A stretch of 27,500 nt of DNA, taken from Bigelowiella natans CCMP2755. Lineage: Eukaryota > Cercozoa > Chlorarachniophyceae. The notes below the pieces were generated by a model that was given only the letters and a program-made list of their open reading frames with translations, did no database searches and had not been told where the DNA came from. Below, piece after piece: positions 9,083 through 21,160 of this stretch (its first letter is position 1; each line of letters begins with the position of its first letter). Position numbers and translations under genes: made by a program. The DNA is taken from NCBI GenBank assembly GCA_000320545.1, contig ADNK01001949.1, positions 25,001-52,500 of the forward strand, written 5' to 3'.

Positions 9083-10825
9083 CAGATCTAGGCAGTTGCG
9101 CCATACTTGTATGGAAGCTGATCTTTAATTGTCCCGCGTATTATTTTTCCTTCTTTAGACTCAGCGGTACTGCCTCTATCTCGGTCCTGATACCAAAACA
9201 CACACAGAGAATCCCTTGCGTACACATGATTGCATACGTTATTTTTTTCTTCGGTCTCCTTTCGCATTTGCACTATCTCTCCCGTCTTTCCTCTTACCTT
9301 TTTTCCTTCGTCAGTCCGCTTTCGTTCCGCTTCTTCGGCCTCTTTCTTAGCCTCTTTCATCATCTCCTCAGGTTCCTTCCGCTTTAGGTGAGCCTCTTTG
9401 GCCTTTTGCCTGGCGTTCTCCTCAGCTTTTATACGCGCTTTCTGATTGCTTAGGAATGCCACGATATTTGAATGACCTCTCTCCTTAGCCCGATCTAACG
9501 CTGTTTTCCCTGTATGACATCAATGCACAATTTGTAGTTGAATGCAGCAACGTCAGTGCATCAATCAAAGCAAATGAGCCGACATCTATTAAACCGTTAC
9601 CAACACTGCAAAATTTACTAGGAAGCGTCTCTCAACCAAATTAACCCCTTCATACCCTTTCAAAATTAGAGACTCTGTCTTCTCCATCCACGCTTTCCAC
9701 TCGTCTATGATAATAACTATCACCCCACAACTACTATTAAGTTTACTACTGCTGCGCACGTTTTCGTCTATTCAATTTGATTTTTCCATCCCAAACAATT
9801 TGAACGATGCAGCAACAATTACTATCGATTCTTTAATTATCCGCACTTTCTATCGCCATCATGAACATTTACTACTGTTCAGTTCATAATTCTCTTCCTC
9901 ATTTACTTCTAATCGTTTTCTTTAATCTATCATCCACATGATAAAGATACTATTCCGTAACCTTTAGTGCGACAATCACTAGCAATCCTACTAAAGCTTC
10001 CACTTCTTCTCTCACACCAAACCAATACTATTCACCATCATCTACCGTCCCAACCCAACACAAAGCCACCACACTGCAGCTTATGTACGCACCGATCTGC
10101 TCTATACGATGACTTTCTTGCAATCTCACACTACACTACGCACCCAACGCTCACTGCCTCCTGGGTAATTCATACCCTTACTGTTAACTCACACACACAT
10201 CGCTTTTCCTACCAGCTACTGACGCTGTTGGTAGCCGCTGTTGCTAGTGAACGTACCTTTCTTGTCCTCGGCCTCAATGTTTGCCTTCATCCCAACAAGG
10301 GACTTCAACACATATAGCTTGCCTTTTCTGGCGGCATGACCCAACGGCGTGTTACCTAATGGAGACCAATGACCCAAATCGATGCTAACAGTCAGACAGT
10401 GCAGAACATCCTCATCAAAACATAACAATATTTATAAAAATATCAATCGATAGGCATCCCTCTTTTACATTCTAATTTCGATACTAAAATTTCTACTCAA
10501 TCTCAAATTTCACCGTTCGTGTTCCCGCACTGTTCCTTCATCCAAAATAAAGTTACATATTCAATAACTTATTTCCTCAAAAAACTGATTCCGTTTCCCC
10601 GATGCCATTCTTAACCCTTCTACCCTCCCCTGGCCATTGCAAAATCTTACACCGTCCCTCACACCACTAGTTTGCTACTCGTTGTTGACAGCTGCCGCAT
10701 GTATATTATATTAGCTTACCATTATCATCCCGCTCCTCGATGTTACCTCCTCGTGATATCAGACGCTCCAGACGATCGATATCATTGTCGTGCACAGCCT
10801 TATGGATGGACGAATTGCTCCCCAT
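7926..10825 (-). CDS. Ankyrin / coiled-coil / SAM adaptor protein
   Basis: Exons on the minus strand, in transcript order: 10825-10720, 10355-10257, 9509-9298, 8802-8680, 8531-8373, 8039-7926, with an optional in-frame 42-nt exon at 8286-8245. The sum is 271 codons including the stop. Residues 2-6 (GSNSS) follow the N-myristoylation consensus, suggesting membrane anchoring. Three ankyrin units follow: IHKAVHDNDIDRLERLISRG, then GNTPLGHAARKGKLYVLKSL, then GKTALDRAKERGHSNIVAFL. Next comes a Lys/Glu-rich coiled coil (about 95-139), then a SAM domain from about residue 155 (WNHEDIVDFIKTF) to about 225 (ending LLKRLKNKIL). The last exon reads KRPSASELIKKFVGW and then an acidic tail. The start of the fourth exon is the least certain splice site. 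Likely role: a protein-protein scaffold. Confidence 0.8.
9032..9081. repeat. (AT)n microsatellite, ANK-SAM intron 3
   Basis: Long AT run inside the proposed intron between the coiled-coil exon and the first SAM exon. Confidence 0.95.
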
Positions 10826-11436
10826 GGTTGGTTTGTTGTTTGTTGTTTGTGGGGATGGGATGCGGCTACAGTCTCTAGCCCGGTGGGGCTTTGTGTGTGG
10901 GGCTTTGCACGTGCTCTGGTAACGCTAAATGAATGATAAAAAATAAGTTTTTTTTTTGGCCTACATTTAACACTCTAACTTATGCCCAGTACATATCTTG
11001 TCGCATTGGAAAGATCCCATATATTTTCAGTAAGATTTCAAGTCTATCAAGATTTCTTTTGTGCGACATACTAATTCACGCCGGAAGGAGAGGAAACTCA
11101 GCATGGTTTCTGAAACGGTGCTCGAATTTGTATATTTTTGAGAACGTAAAATTGCATTATATTTCCTAGAGCGACAACCATGAACACCTGTCGTACGAAG
11201 TTGAGCTACGTAGACAAGTGGTGCGGTTGCTCCTCCCCGCTCTGTCCAAGGTCCACAATTGTCCGAAGCTAGAATTTGTTCGATGCGTTCGTTTGTGTGT
11301 TGTTATGACGTGCACATGTCATGTTGTTGGGGCGCTGCTGGAGAAATTGGGCTAGTCGAGAATGATGACGATGGTGGTGATGATGAAGGCGGTGATGAGG
11401 ATAATGATAATGATGTTAAATGAAACTATAGGTTCC
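10826..11436. promoter_or_regulatory. Intergenic region shared by divergent genes
   Basis: The ANK-SAM gene starts at 10825 reading left and the calpain gene starts at 11437 reading right, so these 611 bp probably hold both promoters. A CACGTG palindrome (E-box / G-box core) occurs near 10908, an (A)n/(T)n run near 10940-10960, and a GATGATG-rich stretch at about 11361-11415 directly before the calpain start. No confident TATA box was seen. Any regulation is inference. Confidence 0.45.
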
Positions 11437-14400
11437 ATGGCAGCGCTTGACCAGCCTTCCGTGATTGTTCACGAGCCCACGGGGAAATTCTTGATTCCAG
11501 GGCCTTCCTTGTCATCTGAGATATCGGTGAATATCGACAAATCAGCATGAACTAACTTCCGCACACGTGCTTAAATCTGTAATGTATCGCATATGTGGTA
11601 CATGGTTAATCATGCGGGCCTTGGAATCAGTTTCTTAAGTTTTCCTTCCACAACACAATGAAGCATTTAGAATTCGTTCCTATGTAATAGATCGAATACA
11701 TATGCGAGAGAGCATGTGCGCGGGCAAACCCACACACACACACACACACACAGTGAGAGAGAGAGAAAGAAGACAAGCGAAGTGAATAGGAGACAAGAAT
11801 CGATGGGATGAGAAACCTAAATCTAAAAGTTTAAGATTCAGGATGTCTTGTTTAGGTAATGTTGGATAACATTTAGGCCCCATTTAGTGAGAAGTACCAA
11901 TGGATTCACGACGAAGCTCAAAGGCTAAGCAACGTTGCGTCAGGCAAAGCAATTGATATCCCAGGTCACCATGCGACACGCATTATTTCCAATGGCACAT
12001 CCATGAGCCTCCACTTATCGAAAGGCTCAAGAACGAGGCCTGGGACAAAGTTGATCATGTGGGAAAAGCACGGCGGCAGAAATCAAAAGTGGAAGTACCT
12101 TGATGGTTAGATTTTGCCTCATTTTCAACCACCTTACGCAAGCGCTATTAGCACCATAATGGCTATCCATGAACACTATTTTTGGCTTCAAAGGTTTGCT
12201 GGTAAGCGAAATGGACCACAGTCTTTGCATCCATTCGAATGACGAGAAAACCATTGCCATCGAGAAAATCAAAGAGAAAGGGTGCGCATTTCAATATCAA
12301 CAAGGACTACAAAAATTGCATGCACAATCTGATATTTAATCATTTCCCTCTAAATTTTGATTATCTTTAAAATTGCTTCGGGCGATAATGCCGATGATGG
12401 AAAAGGTCTGCATTTAAAATTATCGGACTGGCGGAAGCAAACATCATGTTCCTTAGAAACAAGCCGCTCCTTATCATAAGGTAGTTTCCTTCAATGCATC
12501 CGGTCTTCCTGCAAAGCTAATACTTGCGTCATCTGAATATTCGTGTTGTCTTATAACGTCAGCAAGAAAACCGGACTAGGAATTGCAGATATTGAAGGAA
12601 AATTGGTTTCGAGGGATTGCCCAGGGAACAACACCTCGGTCGAGAAGAAGGAGGAAAAAAAGGTGAGAAAAGGACATTTCTTTCCTACGGTCTATCTACC
12701 CACATGCATCTGATCTAGCGATGACGTTTGTTCTTGAATCTTGCACGCAATTAAGATTCTGGAAGTAAGGGAGAACAAGAAGATTTACATTGAAGGGGGG
12801 CCATCATGTGTGGTCCGAGCTTGGTATGGATCCGTGAAAGACGATTGGGAAGGTTAGGATATCTAGCAATGCACGCATTATCTCAAACCGAGTATGAATA
12901 CGATTTAAACGTGACTGATAGCATGCATGGTTGGTTTTTCATTTCTCATCAGGCAAGGGGAAAGATGTCACCGATATTCTAAAAGACAAAATCAAAGACA
13001 AGCTGTGGTGGATAGTGGCTGGGAACAGCTATTTTGGGGATCCCGTTCCTGGAAAGCCAAAGAAACTCTTGGTGGAAGTCGTGGTCTCTAATCTATGATA
13101 TATTCATCAACATCTTTGCACTCCAAACCCCAATGCAATCGAACCCTAAAGCAAGTTGTGTGCCTCGGGGAAAAGGTGAAACCCCCAAAACAGTCCTTCA
13201 AGTGTATGGAGGAGTTCTGGTGGATATACGACAGCAGCGATCGCATAGTAAATTTCAAGGTCCTGTCCGACAACTTTGCCGTCATATCAACACCATAAAT
13301 GATCTCCAGCATTCTGTATTGTATCTTTAGAGGAGAGCAAACTTTCTGATGGGGAACTATGTATACTGCCGCAAACAATTGAGCACATTACTTAATATTT
13401 AGACCAAACGTGCGATCGATATACCAGGATCCAGGAGAGGGCCTGGAAGCTTAATCGTTTATTCCCATCTGCACGGGGGTGCAAACCAGCAGTGGGTTTA
13501 TAAAGAGGGGATTTTCCAAAGCAAGTATACTCAATTATCCCAACACAGCAGCACTCACCTTCTCTGAGAAATGCTTGTATTGAAAGACTGGATCCATCTC
13601 TGGTTTTCGGCATCGACGAAGACGGGTCGGTGAGTGTGCACAAGAAAACAACGGGTGAAATCGACGATGGGATTATCTTTGAGGCACGCCCGCTGGAAAA
13701 TGCTCTGAGAAGCGATAACGAATCATTGGCTGAATTCCTTGCCAAGCAGACAGCCCAACCAAAAGATATCAAAGAAGTGGAGAAAGCTTTGAAATCCATC
13801 AAAGACAAGATGAATGTCAATGTGAAGTTTGTGGACGCATCATTTCCGCCCAATGCAAAAAGCATGGGCTTCAAGGAATCTTCAGGTACACGAAAGATTT
13901 CGATTTCCCCCCCATCGTGTGGTATATACCTCCACGGCGATGTTGTTGAACTGGCACCATCATAAATCTCACAAGCTCAAAGACTTCCAAGGAAGACAAC
14001 AAACCGATAAATAGAAGCCCAAGACTATATATGAAACATGCTTGTAATCCGTACGAAATACCACAGGAAATGAGCGAGACCGTGAGAATGTGAAGAATAA
14101 AGCTTCACTCGTCTGGAGAAGATCCTCTGAATTCTGGCATCAACAGCAAAAACTGTACACATGTAAGATCATCGAGTAGCACAGATTCTCGACTCGATTT
14201 TCCCCATCTTAGTTGTTTCGCTAAGATCTTGCATCTGTCGCTCTGTTTAGCATTGCAGCAGGGGGTTCCAAAGATCGACCCCAACGACATTGAACAAGGA
14301 CGTCTAGGAGATTGTTGGTTTTGCTGCGCGCTCTCGGTTTTGGCTGAGAACCCGGACTTCATCAGAGATATCATCACGAACAAAGAGGCCCATCCACTAG

Positions 14401-15124
14401 GGATCTATCAGGCAGTGCCAAAAGAATACTTATAGGCTTATACATTAATGCTGATAAAACCCTCCATTCTTCGGATTCCTTCATTTGCTTGTAATCAGCA
14501 GCAATCTTGATGGCTATCATTAAGAAACCTGTGTGGCATGTAGGTTCGCCTATGCGTGGATGGGACATGGGAGAATGTGATAATTGATGACTTCTTCCCT
14601 TACATCGGCAACCGCCCAGCATTCATGCACAGCCAGCAGAAAGAAATCTGGTGTATGCTGATAGAGAAAGCGTATGCTAAGGCCTACGGGGGTGAGAGAC
14701 TGTGTTAGTAATACTAATAATAATATTAAAACAATGATGATCATATGACGGACTTCTAGCATTGTTTTCCTGAAAGCGCAGATACGATTTCCATTCGCAA
14801 TAGCCTTTGCCAACTTCTCTTCCTGGAATTTGTTTCTGAGCGGTGCAGAGTTTCTTAGATACGTGTAAGGACAAGTATGATTGGGTTTTTGCAGGATATT
14901 TGGCTCTGGAAGCAGGGAATTCGCACGAGGCTTTTGCAGACCTATTAGGTTTCCCCGCCCACATTTTCAAGATAACCGGGGAAAACACAGAGAGGCTGTG
15001 GGAGATGCTGTCCGTGTATTGTTCTTCTGGCTCTCCAATGGCTCTTTCAACCCCAGGGGACTTCAAACGTAAGTAAAATGACTGTGTGTTTGAAATATTG
15101 TTTTGGATTTATTTTCATATATGT

Positions 15125-15163
<39 letters not shown>

Positions 15164-16920
15164 ATATATATATTGTATATATATTATATATATGAGGCAG
15201 GTGTAATTGAGAGACCATAATCAAATGAGCGGGAATTGGCATCTTGAGTGCAATTTGATACGATTCTAATTTGTATCAGAGGTTGAAGCGAAGTTAGGGA
15301 TGGAAGAAGGAGAGGCAAGGAAGAAAACGGGTCTAATTCCAAGACATGCATTCAGCGTCTTGCACGCAAAAGAGTACAAGGGGTACATCGAGAAACCCTA
15401 CGACTTTAGATTCAAATCCTTTTAGTATCTCTCTCTCAAAAACTGCAAAATCTCAGTGTTTTGACAACGTATTCTCTGCAACTTACTTGCTCGAATTAGC
15501 GTGCGTCTAGTGAAGATTCGAAACCCATGGGGGAGCGGCGAGTGGACGGGTAAATTCTCGGATAATGATACTGAGAGCTGGACGAAGGACTTCAAAGACT
15601 ACTTCGGTATTTTAACGAGAGATATATCTCATTGAAACACACGTTAACGTAACTTGAATATAGGCTGGATATCCCGCCTACGAAAACGCGTGTATATTTG
15701 TTTGTTGGCTCAGATTTGATTTTTCCTTCAGGCTTTAAAAAATCCAACGATGGAATATTCTTCATGGAGTTCTCCGAAGTTGAGAAGTATTTTAGTACTC
15801 TCTACATCTGCACCCTCATCAGCGAGAATGGCAAAAAATTCCACGAAGCTCGGGCAAAGGGGGAGCTGCAGAAGTTTCCAGAGTATGTGTCTTGGCAATT
15901 CGTTACGAAGAAGAAGTCTATCGCTGTGATTACGCTATACCAGCATAGCAGTCGCCACCTCATTGCTCCTCGTTCAATCGACATGGACATTACCGTTGTG
16001 GATGAGAGTGCAACAAGGACGATAATCGCTAGGCAAGGTTGTTCGTTTGTTATCATGTGCCTCTCGTAAAGAAGACCGGCAAGTGTCAACATGAAAGCGC
16101 CGATGCGCGTAATTTGAGAGCTAAAGCGCCATGGCGCAAATAAAATCTAAGCAAAATGTTGTGATAAACCAGGAAAGGGTAAGTCGATGATGACTGCTTC
16201 TGTTGACCCTGGCACATATCGCATTATCGTGCATTCGAGAGAGAATTGGACGAAGGGCGACCTGAAATCAATTAAGTTTGCTATGTCCGTCCACTGTGAG
16301 GAACAAGGTAACATTGCCAATGATGACTGCTGTGCAAACTCAAGAGTGACGCCCCGAAATGATAAGTTCGATCATTGGTGTTGTGACAGTGAGCTTGAAG
16401 CTAGTGAATGACGGATATCCTGAGAAGGCTCTAAACGCACGCAAGAAGCAGGATTTGGAGACTTATCACATCATAAGTGGGCTAAGCGGTCTTGCTTTAG
16501 ACGGCAAGGGAGCTCCTGCCACCAAAAAACTTGATAAGGGAAACAAGTACCAGGAATGGATTTTCGAGACCAACGGGCGCATTCTGTGTGCTGGAAATCG
16601 GAAAGCTGTAGATATACCCCGCTCAACCGTCAAATCTGGAACCGAAGTCATCCTGTGCGTCTGAACAAATATTTCCATCGTCACGCATATTTTTAAACTG
16701 TAGAGACTCACGCCGTGGTTTGTTGTGTGGACGCAGGTACCCTCATAAGCACAATGGCGACAACCAAAAATTTGTCCGGAAGAGCGGAATGCTGGTGAGC
16801 TTGCTTCACTCAGAATTAGCACTCACTGTCACGTCGAAAGAGGATGGAGCAAAGTTGCGAGTTTGCACGATAACGAAGGGCTCTGCAAACCACATGTGGA
16901 GGATCGAAAAAGTTAAATGA
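11437..16920 (+). CDS. Calpain protease with three beta-trefoil domains
   Basis: Ca-dependent-type cysteine protease, probably cytosolic. Exons: 11437-11526, 11892-12105, 12194-12281, 12406-12480, 12563-12662, 12756-12852, 12953-about 13077, 13152-13259, 13403-13524, 13587-13885, 14103-14162, 14251-14411, 14544-14691, 14895-15068, 15280-15382, 15500-15606, 15732-16037, 16173-16307, 16390-16654, 16737-16920; phases close to about 986 aa. Domains: trefoil 1 (about 8-155), DUF3395-like module (190-262: AWYG..., DVTDIL, FGDPVPGKPKKL), trefoil 2 (263-385), calpain core (425-735), C2-like calpain domain (740-840), trefoil 3 (843-986). The catalytic triad is intact: Cys about 481 in GRLGDCWF, His about 643 in GLIPRHAFSVL, Asn about 663 in VKIRNPWG. 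The trefoils share A(I/V)DIP and HxGxNQ(K/Q) signatures. No EF hands or signal peptide were seen. Ends of exons 1, 7 and 12 are uncertain. Confidence 0.9.
11731..11766. repeat. (CA)n then (GA)n simple repeat, calpain intron 1
   Basis: A CA run followed at once by a GAGA stretch, inside the first proposed intron of the calpain gene. Confidence 0.85.
15119..15194. repeat. (AT)n microsatellite, calpain intron 14
   Basis: Interrupted AT-rich dinucleotide tract about 50 bp after the exon ending at 15068 and 85 bp before the exon that carries the catalytic histidine. Confidence 0.95.
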
Positions 16921-18453
16921 GGAGCTAGCTACCGCAACCACAGCCCAAGTCTAATGGATATGTGCAAAAGAAGCGCAATGGTGTTCACAAAATCCAGCAC
17001 CAATTGTCTAGAAATTAATGCAAAACGAGGAATGCTGTGTCCATGCCGTCGCATTGCATGATCTTGTTGTGAGCGCACCGCTTGCATGAAGCGTGTGTGC
17101 CTGCATTGCTTGAGTTGCTGCCTGTGGTCGACGAACGTCGATGATCAATGGTCGGGTCATCCTAGCTAGGAGGCATCCGCACTTTTGCTTTAGTTCCAAT
17201 GATGCGGAGTCAGAACTAGAGAGCCATGAGCTGCAGCACGACAGCACTAGAGCAGCGCAGTTGGTTGGCGAACTAGGCGAATGATCTGCAATCAGAACAG
17301 CCGAAATGATCACAAAATGGAACAATCAAACAATGAAACAATGATGATCAATGACAAAAACCTGCTGCATTTCCAACATGTTGCAATGGCATGCAACAAT
17401 GCAGCATTGATTGATGCAAATGTGCAGAATGAGACACTTGCTGCCGAGGGAGCACCCAGCAAGCCAGATGAACAATGACAATGAACTTCATTTTCAAAAT
17501 GTTGCAAGCGACGATGCGAGTGTACAAAACGTGGTGCATTGAACTAGTTTTGGTGAGACCCATCTGGCAAAACCGCACATGCCGGGTCGCAAAATTGATG
17601 ATCGACCTAGTTGTTGTGGAACAATGTGTGACTGGCAGCAATCCAGCAATGTGGCGGCGACACAAAGCATCTACTCTGTGTAGGAACTTCGCAGAGGCTA
17701 CATCCACACGACGATCCACGGTCGGATCGTCCGAGGTGGCACCCAGCAAAACACTTTGGTTTTGGCAGAGTCAGAAGCATGAAAAAAGGAAGCAAGCAGA
17801 AGAAGCAGGCCTGACCCAGGGCCACTTGTGTGCTTGAAAATCCATTCGAGTCAGTGATTCATGGGGCGACACGTCTTTCTGTCCCATCGGTGAACAGGAA
17901 TGTGGTTCAGGGGTGGGAGGAAAAACCACCCTCGTGACCGAAAACCCCCCGGCCCATCACCGCTAGACCGGATCGGCTCGCCAACAGCGTGCAACCCGAG
18001 AGGGTCACTCGAGTTTTGTTCAGGAGGAGTAACTTAAATCGAACAGCGTAAAAAATCTGAGGCTTTTGTGAATTGTCTCAATTTGAATCCATTCGATATG
18101 CAGCGACATGGACTAACCGACGGTAAAACTAGAAAAATCTAGAAATGTTGCTTCACGCCGGCACGGTTCAACATAACCGGTTAAGAATCGAGAACAAGGC
18201 AACACTCTTAGAACAATGAACAATGAACAACTCTTATACATGTAGACAAACATCCTAGTCTACCGGTAGACTAGGGTTTAGGAACTAGATTTAAAGGGCG
18301 TTTTCATAAGAATTCACCCAACTTTTGAGGATTTCTGCTCCGAATCGGCTTCCTTTTTTTCAATCCTGCTCCCGGCCCTAGGTAAATAGCACCTCCGCCA
18401 CATTTCCCCCACCATCAAGGCACGTCTTACGTGACTTCAACGGCCACGTAAGG
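16921..18453. other. Intergenic region before the receptor gene
   Basis: No coding exon is recognisable. From about 16950 to 17850 the sequence is rich in GCA/TGC words and resembles in texture the 6.1-7.9 kb and 26.7-27.2 kb stretches, but I found no long shared repeat by eye. A decamer CACCCAGCAA occurs at about 17453 and 17739. The interval from about 17850 should hold the receptor promoter, including the palindrome at 18254-18275. Confidence 0.5.
18254..18275. repeat. 22-bp perfect palindrome upstream of the receptor gene
   Basis: The half-site CCTAGTCTACC is followed at once by its exact reverse complement GGTAGACTAGG, with no spacer and no mismatch. The centre lies about 190 bp before the receptor ATG at 18454. 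It could be a dimeric-factor operator, or a cruciform or small-repeat remnant. Confidence 0.8.
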
Positions 18454-20058
18454 ATGAAGATCGGCTGGGGGGATCTTAATAAATATTTTGGATTAGATTG
18501 TTCTCTCCTGATTCTCGTGGTCATAGGAGCGAACCTGCATGTGGACGCTGCCTGTCCTGTAGCTTGCGCAGATGGTTATACTTGTTACGACAATTTCTAC
18601 TGTACTAATGCGGTTAACGCGTACATAAATCTGGCGGATCTAGCTACTAGTTGCAATGCTGACTCTAGCTGTCCCGGATATGATGTTCGGGTAACACAGA
18701 ACGACGGAAGGATCTGCACATATGGCACGGGATATGGTAGTAATAGTGGTTACCAATTCTGTGAGAAAATCCCACCGACAGCAAACCCAACCACTTTTTC
18801 TCCAACTCTTAGTCCAACCTCTAATCCGATCTCAACGAGACATCCTAGCCAGATCCCTACCATAGCCCCAACCATACAGCCCACAAGCACGCCCACCGCT
18901 TGCCCAACCAACGGCCCGACCACGTCTCCAAGCGCATCTCCTAGTGGATCTCCAACTAGCAGTCCAAGTCAGGTTCCCACTACAGCCCCAACCACCCAGC
19001 CCACAAGCACGCCCACCGCTGGCCCAACCAACGGCCCGACCACGTCTCCAAGCGCATCTCCAAGTGGATCTCCAAGCGGATCACCGACAACTAGTCCAAG
19101 CCAGGCTCCTGCTACAGCCCCAACCACCCAGCCCACAAGCACGCCCACCGCTTGCCCAACCAACGGCCCGACCACGTCTCCAAGCGCATCTCCGAGCGGA
19201 TCTCCAAGCGGATCTCCCAGCGGATCTCCAAGCGGATCGCCGACGACTGGTCCAAGCCAGGCTCCTACTACAGCCCCGACTACACAGCCCACAAGCACAC
19301 CCACTGGCTGCCCAACCAACGGCCCGACTACGTCTCCAAGCAGATCTCCAAGCGGATCACCGACTACTAGTCCAAGCCAGGTTCCCACTGCAGCTCCATC
19401 ATTATCGCCTCTGCTAGACTTGGAAAAATGTGTGTACATATTTGGACCGTCTATTCATTCCAGCGATGTGACCCTTGAGATAGCGATCGAAAACACATGT
19501 CCGGAGGCGGCGAATGCGACCGTCACATGCACATGGGCAGTGGATGGGGCTCTCGTAGGGACCTCGGCCACTTTGCTTGAATTGCGTTCATCAAATCTTA
19601 CTACAATGCTTGGAGGGAGTTCCGGAAAGGAGATCCTCCTGACGGGTTGCAAACATTTTAATTTTTCTACTTATTCGGAGACCGTGTGCAAGGAGCATCG
19701 AGTCGAGGTTGTAAATGGACGGATGCCGAGCGTTAGTCTCTCCGGCACCAGTGTCCTCTCCCCAGGGTCCTCTTGCGTGATCCATGCCCTGATTACCCAT
19801 CCACTGCGTAACCTGAGCACCTCTACCATCGGCAAATTTGCCTACTCATGGATTGTACGTCGCCTAGCACGAGGTAGCCGACCGATGAAGGATCTGGAAC
19901 TAGCTGGAACTCTAACTAATGAGACAAGCCTGATAATATCTCCAGGGAAATTGGAGCCACGAGAGAGCTACGAGATCACCTTTTCTTCAAATTTCAGCTC
20001 TGCATACGGCCCAAGGGGCATATTTAACATTTCGGTCGTTTCCCATAGTATATATCGT

Positions 20059-20100
<42 letters not shown>

Positions 20101-20496
20101 GCTTAAAAAATATCAACTTACACATTGCTGCATCAGGACTTCCTGACGAATATTAATATTGGAATGATACAAAGAAACAACCCTGACATCACAATTTTAC
20201 CCTTACCTAAGGCCCGAGCAAATACTACGTCTAGGAATGTTGTAGCCGTGATCAGCGGTGGGCATTATCGGCAGATTTCTGAGGTCCCACATGGAGGCTT
20301 TGAAGTCGATGCAAGCCACTCGTTTGATCCCGAAGCGTCAGATACCGGCAGCAGCTTGGGTAGAGTGCTGAACTTCTCTTGGTCGTGTTATAATGCTACG
20401 GTACCGAAACCCCTTAAGTTATTTTTGGACATTGATGCGATTGTGAATGTACAGACGTACAGATTGTGCGTGTGTGTATGTGTAAAGGAGGAGAGA

Positions 20497-20538
<42 letters not shown>

Positions 20539-21118
20539 GGGAAGGATGCTGATTAAAGCGTCAATTTGTGTTTGTCTATACTGTCACATACGCTATAGAT
20601 AATGCATGTAATTCGAAACACTTTCTCAGCACAAACACAAGCATTTATAGGCATATTGGTATATTGTATAGAACAACAAAGCATGCTATAGTTTTAACAC
20701 CTCGCATACAAGATCGGTGGCCTTTATTCAAAGAAAATATCTCCCTGAGGGTAGTCTTTTTATGAAGTTTAGTTGTATATGTCTTAAATGCCTAACGTGG
20801 TAAGCTGGCAAATCACGACAATGATCTTCCATGCTGCCCCGCCTCCATTGGCTATAAACACTATCGTATCATGTAGATCACGGAGCAAATGCAAAAATTC
20901 CCAACAAAGAATACTTGAAGGCCAAATTTGACAAGCGCCATTCTCTATCTCGATGGGAACTTGACTTTCCTCACCATGCCCCATTTCCTTTCTTCCTTCT
21001 CTGTTTAGGTACTCGACTCAATATAACAGTCATTTTCTCGGTACTCTCAAATGAAGGTATTGTATCCTTTCATAGTCGATTGAAAGGGTGATATGCTTTT
21101 CTTCCTTCTCTCTGAAAG

Positions 21119-21160
<42 letters not shown>

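Noticed and set aside
9088-9297. Continuation of the coiled-coil exon for another 70 codons to a stop
   Set aside because: AAG|GTAAGAG at 9298/9297 is a strong donor, and downstream SAM exons on the same strand fit the phase. The extension has no coiled-coil or domain character and runs toward an (AT)n intron. Intron retention cannot be excluded.
14843-14894. Upstream extension of the calpain exon starting at 14895 (a frame reading CKDKYDWVFA)
   Set aside because: Homology requires AYGG followed directly by YLALEAGN, given by the splice 14691 to 14895. The extension is intronic and ends in a TTTTTGCAG acceptor.
11437-16920. Reading the trefoil modules as evidence for a secreted lectin or toxin-like gene
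   Set aside because: The fold is shared by many cytosolic proteins, there is no signal peptide, and the modules are fused in frame to a calpain protease.
18969-19439. Long minus-strand and alternative plus-strand frames over the stalk region
   Set aside because: They are antisense or frame-shifted shadows of the Pro/Thr/Ser repeat. Only the plus frame from 18454 has a signal peptide and non-repetitive domains.
20050-20106. Ile-Tyr repeat peptide at the end of the first receptor exon
   Set aside because: It is translation through the (AT)n microsatellite into a stop. The neighbouring exons make this an intron.
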